Positions 9,056-16,820 of a DNA stretch of 64,000 bases are shown here, one piece after another. The position numbers were made by a program, and so were the translations under genes. Each line of letters starts with the position of its first letter. Positions within the stretch are counted from its first letter, which is position 1. Under the pieces are notes generated by a model, which was given only the letters and a program-made list of their open reading frames with translations, was not told where the DNA came from and ran no database searches. The DNA lies in assembly GCF_034119865.1 (NCBI RefSeq), contig NZ_CP139421.1:4566501-4630500 (forward strand), read 5' to 3'. Source of the stretch: Algoriphagus sp. NG3. Lineage in GTDB: Bacteria; Bacteroidota; Bacteroidia; Cytophagales; Cyclobacteriaceae.

Positions 9056-9104
9056 AATCATCCTTGCAAATTTAAAATTTGATTTTAAATTTGCAAGGAT
9101 GATT
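9056..9104. repeat. Perfect 23-bp inverted repeat over the start of the AAA/DUF4143 gene
   Basis: The arms 9056-9078 and 9082-9104 are exact reverse complements, separated only by TTG. The right arm contains the ribosome-binding region and the ATG (9099-9101). As RNA this would form a 23-bp hairpin burying the start codon. As DNA it is a long palindrome able to act as an operator or cruciform. Confidence 0.9.
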
Positions 9105-10271
9105 ATACGTGAGTTGATTCTTAAACTCCAAGAACTCATGCCGGATTTTCCGGCAATAGCTATTCTTGGGCCACGCCAAGTAGGAAAAACTACTTTGGCT
9201 CAGGAGCTTGTGAAGAACATAGATCCTCAGTCTATTTATTTGGATTTGGAAAGTCCCTCTGACCGAAGCAAGCTTGCCGAACCTGAGCAGTATTTTGATC
9301 TTCACGAGGGACGTTTGATCATTCTGGATGAAATTCAGCGTATGCCTGATCTGTTCCCCTTATTGCGCGGAGCAATTGACCAAAGAAGAAGGAAAGGCTT
9401 GCGGTCATGCCAATTTTTGATTTTAGGCTCTGCATCATTGGATTTGATCCGACAATCTTCCGAATCGCTAGCGGGAAGAATAGCATATGAAGAACTTTCC
9501 GGATTCAATGTTTTAGAAGTCGATTTGGTTGAAGACCACCCGGAAAAGCTATGGCTACGGGGAGGTTTTCCGGATAGCTTTCTGGCAAGCACAGATAAAT
9601 CCAGCATGACTTGGAGAGGGAATTTCATTACTACCTATTTGGAAAGAGACATTTCGCAGATTGCGCAATTTGTGCCGGCAAATCGTCTTCGCCGTCTTTG
9701 GACTATGCTTGCTCATCAGCAAGGTCAACTGATCAATTTTTCCAAACTTGGATCAAGCCTTGATCTAACTTCACCAACTGTGAAAAGTTACGTGGAAATG
9801 CTTGAGGATCTTTTATTGATTCGTTCTCTTAGGCCATGGCTGGTGAATGTGGGGAAGCGTTTGGTGAAAACTCCCAAAGTTTACATTAGGGATTCCGGAA
9901 TAACACATGCTTTGTTGAATTTGACCAAATTGGATGACTTGCTCAGTCACCCCGTTGTGGGAGGTAGTTGGGAAGGGTTTATCATTGAAAATATCATTTC
10001 GGTTTTGCCAAAAGGCACTGAATACGGATTTTATAGAACTACGGCAGGTGCTGAACTTGATTTTGTGTTTAGCTTGAGCGGTAAGGTTTGGGCAATAGAA
10101 ATCAAGCGGACATTGAGCCCCAAACTTTCCAAGGGTTTTTTAAATGCCGTGGAAGACATTCAAGCAAGCCATAAATATTTCGTATATGCAGGCAAAGACA
10201 CCTTTCCTATGGGATCAGGTACTTTCGCAATTGGCTTAATAGATATAATGTTGAAACTTAAAGCGAGTTAA
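9099..10271 (+). CDS. AAA_14 ATPase with C-terminal DUF4143 domain
   Basis: 390-residue soluble ATPase. Walker A is GPRQVGKTT (residues 24-32, Lys30) and Walker B is LIILDEIQ (Asp77-Glu78). A GSASLDL sensor-like stretch follows. The C-terminal half carries the DUF4143 pattern with a PD-(D/E)xK-like motif: [22 protein letters not shown]. This domain pair is widespread and often patchily distributed in bacteria; its physiological role is not established. The start codon lies inside a perfect 23-bp inverted repeat, so expression may be self- or structure-controlled. It stands alone between a membrane gene and pyrF. Confidence 0.88.
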   Translation: MIIRELILKLQELMPDFPAIAILGPRQVGKTTLAQELVKNIDPQSIYLDLESPSDRSKLAEPEQYFDLHEGRLIILDEIQRMPDLFPLLRGAIDQRRRKGLRSCQFLILGSASLDLIRQSSESLAGRIAYEELSGFNVLEVDLVEDHPEKLWLRGGFPDSFLASTDKSSMTWRGNFITTYLERDISQIAQFVPANRLRRLWTMLAHQQGQLINFSKLGSSLDLTSPTVKSYVEMLEDLLLIRSLRPWLVNVGKRLVKTPKVYIRDSGITHALLNLTKLDDLLSHPVVGGSWEGFIIENIISVLPKGTEYGFYRTTAGAELDFVFSLSGKVWAIEIKRTLSPKLSKGFLNAVEDIQASHKYFVYAGKDTFPMGSGTFAIGLIDIMLKLKAS

Positions 10272-10296
10272 GAATCTCTCAAAACCCAAATTTCCT

Positions 10297-10304
10297 ACCT
10301 TTGC
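10297..10304 (+). promoter_or_regulatory. -7 element of the pyrF promoter
   Basis: TACCTTTG matches TAnnTTTG and sits 15 bp before the ATG at 10319. A TTG codon inside it would be a false upstream start. Confidence 0.55.
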
Positions 10305-10318
10305 CAAAACCCTTCTCC

Positions 10319-11134
10319 ATGACAAGAGCCGAGCTTTTCTCCCAAATCAAAAAGAAATCTTCCTTTCTATGTGTGGGCCTTGATGCTGATATAGATAAAA
10401 TACCAACACACCTAAAAGGTGAAAAAGATCCTATTTATAGTTTTTGCAGGGAGATAATCGAGGAAACCGCTGATTACGCCGTTGCTTATAAACCGAACAT
10501 AGCCTTCTTTGAGGCGCTTGGCCCACAGGGATGGGAGACCCTGCAAAAGGTATTGGAAATCATCCCTCAAGAGATCTTTACCATTGCAGATGCCAAGCGG
10601 GGCGATATAGGAAATACTTCCAAGCTGTATGCCAAGGCTTTCTTTGAGAAAATGGACTTTGATTCGGTGACCGTAGCGCCTTATATGGGAGCAGACAGCG
10701 TGACTCCTTTTCTGGAATTTGCCGACAAGTGGGTAATTCTCCTTGCTTTGACATCAAACATTGGCTCGATGGATTTCCAGCTGATCAAAGATGAAAAGGG
10801 CAAACCTCTCTACCAGACTGTGTTGGAAAAAAGCCAAGACTGGGGCACCCCCGAAAACCTCATGTATGTGGTGGGAGCTACACGGGGAGAATTGATCGCA
10901 GAGGTAAGGCAAGCTGTTCCAGATCATTTTTTCCTAGTTCCTGGTGTAGGAGCACAAGGTGGAAGTCTAGCAGAAGTGGCCAAATACGGCATGAATTCCA
11001 GTTGCGGGCTTTTGGTGAATTCCAGCCGTGGGATTATTTATGCTTCAGGAGATAAAGACTTTGCCAAAGCAGCACGGAACGAAGCAAAAAAACTCCAGAA
11101 AGAGATGAAGGTACTACTGGACAGACACCTCTGA
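10319..11134 (+). CDS. pyrF: Orotidine 5'-phosphate decarboxylase
   Basis: Last step of de novo UMP synthesis, OMP to UMP plus CO2, in the cytosol. The protein has about 271 residues, the longer type-2 PyrF class. The catalytic segment [14 protein letters not shown] (Asp91, Lys93, Asp96 from this ATG) is complete. The phosphate-binding PGVGAQGG and [12 protein letters not shown] segments are present. The ATG at 10319 is preferred because an upstream TTG overlaps the -7 promoter element. It is monocistronic, with 97 bp to the next gene. Confidence 0.96.
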   Translation: MTRAELFSQIKKKSSFLCVGLDADIDKIPTHLKGEKDPIYSFCREIIEETADYAVAYKPNIAFFEALGPQGWETLQKVLEIIPQEIFTIADAKRGDIGNTSKLYAKAFFEKMDFDSVTVAPYMGADSVTPFLEFADKWVILLALTSNIGSMDFQLIKDEKGKPLYQTVLEKSQDWGTPENLMYVVGATRGELIAEVRQAVPDHFFLVPGVGAQGGSLAEVAKYGMNSSCGLLVNSSRGIIYASGDKDFAKAARNEAKKLQKEMKVLLDRHL

Positions 11135-11231
11135 TCTGTCCCAAAACGGAATATTTTGAAAATCAAGCACTCCTGACTTTTTTGTTTTTTAGTTTTTGGT
11201 TAAATTCATTTGATTTTTAACCTAGGATTTT

Positions 11232-12527
11232 ATGATATTCAAAGAGGATTTTTTACAGCTAGTGTGGAAATTCCAGTATTTCACCAAGGCAAACCTTCAC
11301 ACCACATGCGGTGATGAACTTAAAATCATACAGGTTGGCTTCCATAATCACAGTGAGGGCCCGGATTTCCGGGATGCCGTCGTCGTCATCGACGGAGTGA
11401 CTTTACATGGACATGTAGAGGTTCATCGTCTGGCCAGTGAATGGAAGCAGCATGCGCATGGAGGAGATCCTGCCTACAATTCTGTGGTACTTCATGTAGT
11501 CTGGGAAAATGACCAGGAGGTCCAACGAAATGACGGAACCACTATGCCCACGCTCGAGCTCAAGGGACTTATATTTTTGGATATATGGAGAAATTATGAG
11601 CAGATGCTTGATTACAAAGCAGATTTGCCCTGTGCCCATGGGCTGCAGGAGGCACCGGAGATCGTAAGATTTTCAGCCTTGGAAAAAGCCTTGGTCGAAA
11701 GGCTTCATGAAAAGTCATCTCTTATTTTGGGGACACTCAAAGAAACTACAGATGACTGGGAAGAGACAGCATATCGCTGGCTTTTCACCTGCTTTGGCTT
11801 TAAATCCAACAGCCAGGCTATGGGTGAACTGGCAGCCTCAGTCCCCTATAAAATACTCCTGAAACACCGTGACCAACTACCCGTGCTAGAAGCAATACTG
11901 TTGGGGCAATCCGGACTTTTACCTAGAGAGTCCGAAGAACCTTATGTTCAGTACCTGATCCGTGAGTATGATTTTTACAGGAAAAAATATGGATGGGACT
12001 CTTCTTTGAAGCGCATTCACTGGACATTTATGGGCGTAAGGCCAAGTAATTTCCCCACTATCCGAATCGCCCAGCTAGCGGCCGTACTATCCAATGCTCC
12101 TAACCTACTTCAGTCAGTAATGCAGGAATCCAGGGATTTCGCAGCATTCAAAAGACTTTTCAAAATAAAGCCCAGTGAGTATTGGCAACATCATTACAGC
12201 TTTGGGAAACCCTCCGAAAGACGGGCCAGTAACGGTATTTCAAGCACAGTTTTGGAGTTATTGGTCATTAATTACGTGATCCCTTTATGGTTCGCTTATG
12301 GGCGCTACTTCGAGGAGCCAGAATGGCAGGAGCGTTGTTTTGATCTCCTGCAGGAGGTGTCTGCGGAAAACAATCATATCGTCAGAAAATTCCAATCCAG
12401 TGGCTGGAATGCGCTCAACAGCTTTGATAGCCAGGGGATGATCGGTTTATTCAAAAACTACTGCCAGCCTAAGAAATGTCTGCAATGCAAAATAGCCCAA
12501 TCGCTTATTAAAGCTGAATCCAAATGA
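11232..12527 (+). CDS. DUF2851 family protein
   Basis: 431-residue soluble protein recognised as the Bacteroidota family DUF2851. It opens with EDFLQLVWKFQYF and has the conserved GFHNHSEGPDFRDAVVVIDG and HGHVEVHRLASEW stretches. The early Glu/Asp/Lys/His arrangement (GPDF...GHVEVH) resembles a nuclease-like core, but I cannot confirm this. A cysteine cluster CQPKKCLQCKIAQ near the C-terminus could bind metal. Its function is unknown. The next gene's promoter overlaps its stop codon. Confidence 0.8.
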   Translation: MIFKEDFLQLVWKFQYFTKANLHTTCGDELKIIQVGFHNHSEGPDFRDAVVVIDGVTLHGHVEVHRLASEWKQHAHGGDPAYNSVVLHVVWENDQEVQRNDGTTMPTLELKGLIFLDIWRNYEQMLDYKADLPCAHGLQEAPEIVRFSALEKALVERLHEKSSLILGTLKETTDDWEETAYRWLFTCFGFKSNSQAMGELAASVPYKILLKHRDQLPVLEAILLGQSGLLPRESEEPYVQYLIREYDFYRKKYGWDSSLKRIHWTFMGVRPSNFPTIRIAQLAAVLSNAPNLLQSVMQESRDFAAFKRLFKIKPSEYWQHHYSFGKPSERRASNGISSTVLELLVINYVIPLWFAYGRYFEEPEWQERCFDLLQEVSAENNHIVRKFQSSGWNALNSFDSQGMIGLFKNYCQPKKCLQCKIAQSLIKAESK

Positions 12528-12529
12528 TT

Positions 12530-12561
12530 TTTGGGCAAGCCGGTGATTTCCTGTATTTTTG
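12530..12561 (+). promoter_or_regulatory. Bacteroidota-type promoter of the acyltransferase gene
   Basis: TTTG at 12530-12533, a 20-bp spacer and TATTTTTG at 12554-12561 match the consensus. The ATG follows at 12583. Confidence 0.6.
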
Positions 12562-12582
12562 CACCCTGAATCGCATAAAACT

Positions 12583-13218
12583 ATGGAAAAACCAGTTATA
12601 ATTTTTGGAGCAAAAGGAATCGCACATCCAGCCCTCGAGATATTCAACAGCAATAATGTAATCGTTTACGGCCTGTTGGATGAGGATGAAAAGATTCATG
12701 GGACTGAGATTAACACCGTTTCAGTTCTTGGAAATCCTGAGGATGATGGATTTTTGAAACTTATCGGCCAGAAGACGGAAGCCTTTGTGGCTGAGGAGAA
12801 CCCAAAGTATAGAAAGTTTCTGGTGGAGCTGCTGAACGACAGAAGAAAAGTACAGCCTGTAAATGCTATCCATCAGCGCTCTTACATATCTACAGATGCC
12901 ATCATTGGGCACGGTAATTTTATCAATGCCAATGTGAATATCGGTGCCGGTGCTGAAGTCGGAAGCCACTGCATCATTCACTCCTCCGCTATAGTAGAGC
13001 ACAAAGCGAAAGTAGGCGACTTCGTGCAGATCGGGGCAGGATCGGTAATCAACTCAGGTGTGATAATCGAAGAGGGCGCCTTCATAGGCTCTGGAGCTAC
13101 GATCATTTCCGGGGTTACTATTGGCAAAAATGCCAGAGTCGGGGCAGGTTCTGTGGTGATTGCTACGGTAGGAGCCAATGAGACAGTATTTGGAAATCCT
13201 GCAGCAAAAGTTAAATAG
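12583..13218 (+). CDS. NeuD-like sugar O-acyltransferase (left-handed beta-helix)
   Basis: 211-residue trimeric hexapeptide-repeat transferase. The N-terminal PglD-like subdomain (KPVIIFGAKGIAHPALEIF, about 1-85) binds the sugar-nucleotide. The C-terminal part (about 95-205) is a run of hexapeptide repeats such as GHGNFINANVNIGAGAEVGS. The catalytic-type His in HSSAIVEHKAKVGD is present. The start at 12583 follows a good promoter; a longer in-frame start at 12559 overlaps the -7 element. Such enzymes acetylate sugars or sialic acid. The substrate here is unknown and no polysaccharide cluster surrounds it. Confidence 0.82.
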   Translation: MEKPVIIFGAKGIAHPALEIFNSNNVIVYGLLDEDEKIHGTEINTVSVLGNPEDDGFLKLIGQKTEAFVAEENPKYRKFLVELLNDRRKVQPVNAIHQRSYISTDAIIGHGNFINANVNIGAGAEVGSHCIIHSSAIVEHKAKVGDFVQIGAGSVINSGVIIEEGAFIGSGATIISGVTIGKNARVGAGSVVIATVGANETVFGNPAAKVK

Positions 13219-13380
13219 ATTTACGATTTTTGATCAACGAATTACGAGATCAGCTCAGAGTTGAGATCCTGTATTTTCTTGATCATCACCAACTATTGAA
13301 TATCGAACGATAAATAATAAAGATCTTCAACTTATTTTAAACCAAATCCTAAAACACCCTGCCGCAACAGGGCCTCAGTT

Positions 13381-14349
13381 ATGGAAAACAACACGCATCA
13401 AATCCTCCTTTATTACTGCTACGCTAAAATTGAAAACCCTGAAGAATACCGTGAGCAGCATCATCTTTTCTGCATAGAAAACAATATCCGGGGCCGGATC
13501 ATCATCTCAGACGAGGGGCTGAACGGAACCGTGTCAGGCCTGATCGAAGACTGTGAAAAATACATGGCTTATATTCACGCGGATCCTCGTTTTGCCAAGA
13601 CAGAATTTAAAATCGACTTGCACGACAAGCATGCCTTTGCAAAAATCCACGTACGGTACAAGCCGGAGATTGTCCATAGTGCTCTGAGACACTTAGACCC
13701 AAATGTGAGGACAGGTAAGCATCTTAACCCGGAAGAATTTAAGAAATTGAAGGATCAGGAAGATGTGGTGATTTTGGATGTACGCTCGAATTATGAACAC
13801 GAGCTAGGTCGTTTTAAAAATGCGGTCACCCTGGACATTGATAATTTCCGGGATTTTCCAGATAAGGTAAAAGAGCTGGAGCACCTGAAAACCAAGAAAG
13901 TATTGACCTATTGCACTGGTGGTATCAAATGCGAGAAAGCCTCAGCTTTTCTACTTGAACAAGGTTTTGAAGATGTATATCAGCTTCATGGAGGAATTAT
14001 CAAGTACGGCATGGAAGCCGGGGGAGAGGATTTTGAAGGCAAATGCTATGTGTTTGACAACAGAATCGCTGTGGATGTCAATAAAGTAAATCCGAAGATT
14101 GTTTCTACCTGCCATGTGTGCGGTACTCCCTCAGACCGCATGGTAAACTGTGCCAATTCCACCTGCAATGCCCATATCCCGCTATGTGAAAAATGCGGAT
14201 GGGAAATGGAAGGAACTTGCTCAACATCCTGTAAAGAAAACCCTAACAAAAGGGTATATGATGGGACTGGCTACTACCAGAAAAATACGAATGGCTATAA
14301 TCCGTACAAAGGACTAAATCGTAAAGCCAAAGAAAAATCAAATGCTTAA
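13381..14349 (+). CDS. trhO: tRNA uridine(34) hydroxylase, rhodanese-domain
   Basis: Oxygen-dependent hydroxylation of U34 in tRNA is the role of the TrhO/YceA family. The protein has 322 residues. The N-terminal ferredoxin-like domain (about 1-100) carries IISDEGLNGTVSG. The rhodanese domain (about 110-215) has VVILDVRSNYEHELGRF and the active-site loop YCTGGIKCEKA with Cys178. The C-terminal region (about 230-300) is cysteine-rich (CHVCGTPS, CANSTCNAH, CEKCGWEMEGTCSTSC), a probable zinc-binding tail. It is followed after 8 bp by a nucleoside phosphorylase gene. Confidence 0.93.
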   Translation: MENNTHQILLYYCYAKIENPEEYREQHHLFCIENNIRGRIIISDEGLNGTVSGLIEDCEKYMAYIHADPRFAKTEFKIDLHDKHAFAKIHVRYKPEIVHSALRHLDPNVRTGKHLNPEEFKKLKDQEDVVILDVRSNYEHELGRFKNAVTLDIDNFRDFPDKVKELEHLKTKKVLTYCTGGIKCEKASAFLLEQGFEDVYQLHGGIIKYGMEAGGEDFEGKCYVFDNRIAVDVNKVNPKIVSTCHVCGTPSDRMVNCANSTCNAHIPLCEKCGWEMEGTCSTSCKENPNKRVYDGTGYYQKNTNGYNPYKGLNRKAKEKSNA

Positions 14350-14357
14350 CTTGTAGC

Positions 14358-15215
14358 GTGAGCAGACAAATTCCAGAATCCGAATTAATACTAAATGCTG
14401 ATGGCAGCATTTATCATTTACATCTGAAGCCAGAGAACCTGGCTTCACTTGTTTTTACTGTGGGGGATCCAGACCGGGTGGAGAAGGTTTCCAAATACTT
14501 TGACCAGATTGACTTCAAAGGTCAGAAACGGGAATTTGTAACTCACACCGGAAGGCTAAAGGGAAAGCGCGTGACAGTAATGAGCACGGGGATGGGCACT
14601 GACAATGTGGAGATCCTGATGACTGAGCTGGATTCACTGGTGAATGTAGATCTCAAAACCCACACCGTAAAACCTACGCAACAAGCCCTGGACATTATCC
14701 GACTGGGAACATCCGGAAGCATGCAACCGGATTTGCCTGTGGGAAGTTTGTTGGCTGCAGAGGTGGCAGTAGGCATAGATACATTGATGCAATTTTACCC
14801 TCATCTGGAAGGAAATCAAAACTGGTCTCAATTGGTAAGAGACACGCTAGGATTAACTTTTTTACCTTATCAGGCATCGGCTTCAGCAGAGCTTTTAGCC
14901 AAGTTGCCATCTGAATTCCATAGGGGAGTCACACTCACGGCACCAGGATTTTATGCCCCACAGGGGCGAGAAATCCGTCTCAAACCCAAATTGGAAAATA
15001 TGATTGAACGGTTGGCGGAATTGGAGGAAGGAGGACTGAAAATGACAAATTTTGAAATGGAAACTGCAGGTTACTATGCCATGGGTCAACTATTGGGCCA
15101 TAGAATGCTAAGCTTGAATGCAATTGTAGCCAATCGACCTAACGGGCAGTTTGATAAAGAAGCTGAAAAAACCATGGATCGTATGATCCATACAGCTTTA
15201 GACGTTTACTGTTGA
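14358..15215 (+). CDS. Nucleoside phosphorylase, uridine phosphorylase-like
   Basis: 285-residue PNP/UDP family enzyme of nucleoside salvage that splits a nucleoside with phosphate. VFTVGDPDRVEKVSKYFD and the phosphate-binding STGMGTDNVEI are characteristic. Arg and Glu residues near TNFEMETAGYYAMGQLLGH form the usual ribose/base site. It appears to start at a GTG (14358), 8 bp after trhO; no better ATG is in frame before the conserved core. Uridine is the likeliest substrate by similarity, but the specificity is inferred. Confidence 0.85.
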   Translation: MSRQIPESELILNADGSIYHLHLKPENLASLVFTVGDPDRVEKVSKYFDQIDFKGQKREFVTHTGRLKGKRVTVMSTGMGTDNVEILMTELDSLVNVDLKTHTVKPTQQALDIIRLGTSGSMQPDLPVGSLLAAEVAVGIDTLMQFYPHLEGNQNWSQLVRDTLGLTFLPYQASASAELLAKLPSEFHRGVTLTAPGFYAPQGREIRLKPKLENMIERLAELEEGGLKMTNFEMETAGYYAMGQLLGHRMLSLNAIVANRPNGQFDKEAEKTMDRMIHTALDVYC

Positions 15216-15228
15216 AAAAAATCACCCT

Positions 15229-15504
15229 TTACGCCTGGAATTGATTGAGTGGAACGGGTCTATCAAATGTGAAATCTTCCCATTCATGGTAATCAATTTC
15301 CTGAATAATTTTTGTCATAAATTCGGCACATTCTTGTTTGCATAGAAAAATCCCGAATATAGACTCCTGTTTATTTACAAGAAAGGTTCTATTGCTATCA
15401 AAAATCCTTACCAGATCGCTCCATGATCCTAAAATCAGTAGTTCATCCCGGTTTTTGATGGTCTGAATAACTTTAAATCTCCCCTTTGAGCTAGATATTT
15501 TCAT
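15229..15504 (-). CDS. Small hypothetical protein (91 aa)
   Basis: 91-residue protein that I do not recognise. It has no signal peptide or membrane span and a mixed alpha/beta composition (FKVIQTIKNRDELLILGSW ... WEDFTFDRPVPLNQF). The ATG at 15504 is a sensible start. It lies 107 bp beyond the 3' end of the response-regulator gene on the same strand, so the two could share a transcript. Two cysteines (FLCKQEC) are five apart. Confidence 0.55.
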   Translation of the reverse strand: MKISSSKGRFKVIQTIKNRDELLILGSWSDLVRIFDSNRTFLVNKQESIFGIFLCKQECAEFMTKIIQEIDYHEWEDFTFDRPVPLNQFQA

Positions 15505-15611
15505 TTGGTAAAAAGTTGAATATGAAATAATTACTCAAATATAACTGCAAAAGTGAAGTGGCTCAATACGTATTACCACGTATTTTTATTGATTATTACT
15601 AACAAAAAGTT

Positions 15612-16247
15612 CTAATCTATTATATCACGGTTTTTTTGAGCCCATATCAATAAAGAATTGTGTTTTTTTTCCAAATTTAGCTTCGTAATCATATTGCTTC
15701 TATGCTTGTCCACTGTCCTTTCGGAGATAAATAGCTTATTGGCTATTTCCTTGGTAGATAACCCTCTAGCGATGAGTCTAAGGATTTTTATTTCCGAAGG
15801 AGTCAATGGGTTCTCTTCTGTATGAAGAGGATCTCTTTTAAGACCTTCAAAAATTTTTTCACTAAAAAATTGCCTTCCCTCCAAAACACTTTTCACTGCT
15901 TTGGAAAGTTCTTCCAGAGCAAACTCCTTTAACACATACCCAGAAAGGTTCAATTCCCTAGCTTGATGGTAAAGGTAGAGTTCCTTATGAAGGGTGAGAA
16001 GGATTATCTTAGTCCCCAAGGCTAGCTTCATGCACTCCGATGCGATCTCAAGGCCAGTTTTATTTGGCATCTCCATGTCCAAAATGGCAAGCTGAGGCTT
16101 ATGGTAAATTATTTGGTCAAGAGCATCTTTACCGTTGCTAGCTGTAGCTATAATATTCAATCCTATTTCGGTTAAAAAGTCTTTCAGCCCTTTCAGTAAA
16201 ATGGGATGGTCATCTGCAATGATTACGGTGGGTTTTAGATCAGACAT
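15612..16247 (-). CDS. LuxR/NarL-family response regulator
   Basis: 211-residue two-component transcription factor. The receiver domain (about 1-125) has the acidic pocket ADDHP, phospho-acceptor Asp57 (AILDMEMPN) and the conserved Lys in YVLKEF. The LuxR-type helix-turn-helix (about 148-205) reads LTPSEIKILRLIARGLSTKEIANKLFISERTVDKHRSNM. Its start overlaps the tail of a histidine-kinase remnant by 8 bp, as in a translationally coupled kinase-regulator pair. Because that kinase is broken, the regulator is locally an orphan. Confidence 0.93.
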   Translation of the reverse strand: MSDLKPTVIIADDHPILLKGLKDFLTEIGLNIIATASNGKDALDQIIYHKPQLAILDMEMPNKTGLEIASECMKLALGTKIILLTLHKELYLYHQARELNLSGYVLKEFALEELSKAVKSVLEGRQFFSEKIFEGLKRDPLHTEENPLTPSEIKILRLIARGLSTKEIANKLFISERTVDKHRSNMITKLNLEKKHNSLLIWAQKNRDIID

Positions 16248-16554
16248 ACGCGATAAAACTCAAACTTGTCCCTACACCTTTTTCACTTGTAACTTTCATA
16301 CTTCCCATTATCGAAGCTATCCGTTCTTCTAGCGTTTTCAATCCTCCACTGTGAAAATCATTCAATTTTTCAGAAAAATCAAGCCCCTTAGCATTGTCTT
16401 CTATTTTCATTTCAACCCCTTATTCCACTTTTTCTGAGTAAGACACATAGGGCACCGGCCTCAGAGTTGATCGAATCTTGGGACGTTTGGCTAAACTAAT
16501 CAATCCTAAAAACTCGGCAAGAACAAGGGCTATTACAGAAAACAATCGAATCAT
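16240..16554 (-). pseudogene. Histidine kinase remnant (3' end of HATPase domain)
   Basis: On the minus strand, 16416-16240 encodes VEMKIEDNAKGLDF and then GGLKTLEERIASIMGSMKVTSEKGVGTSLSF, ending in TGA. These are the G1 and G2 ATP-binding boxes of a histidine kinase. Directly upstream in the same frame, after a TAA at 16420-16422, is a 44-codon ORF beginning MIRLFSVIALVLAEF, a membrane-like N-terminus. The sensor region, the phospho-acceptor His and the N box are missing. The simplest reading is a kinase gene reduced by a large internal deletion plus a stop. Confidence 0.75.
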
Positions 16555-16820
16555 GTTTAAAGATAGGTAATTCAAAGTTTTAAGAATCAAACATCTCGTT
16601 TTCTGCTATGCCCTGTAATTTCAGAAGCAGCAAGGTCACCGTTCATACAGCAAAATCCCACGCCATCCGGTCTATTTCCCAAAGGAAATTTTTTGTTAAA
16701 AAAACGAAACCTTACGTAAAACAGTTGGTTTACTTATATGGGGGTCAGCATATAAAATATTGATAATTAATATATTAAGAATATTCCCGATCACAAACCA
16801 ACTACCTACCTATTGCACTT

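Noticed and set aside
9099..10271. Transposase or restriction enzyme instead of a DUF4143 ATPase
   Set aside because: Walker A/B motifs and the C-terminal GAELDFVF...AIEIKR pattern match the AAA_14/DUF4143 family; no transposase DDE or HUH motif is present.
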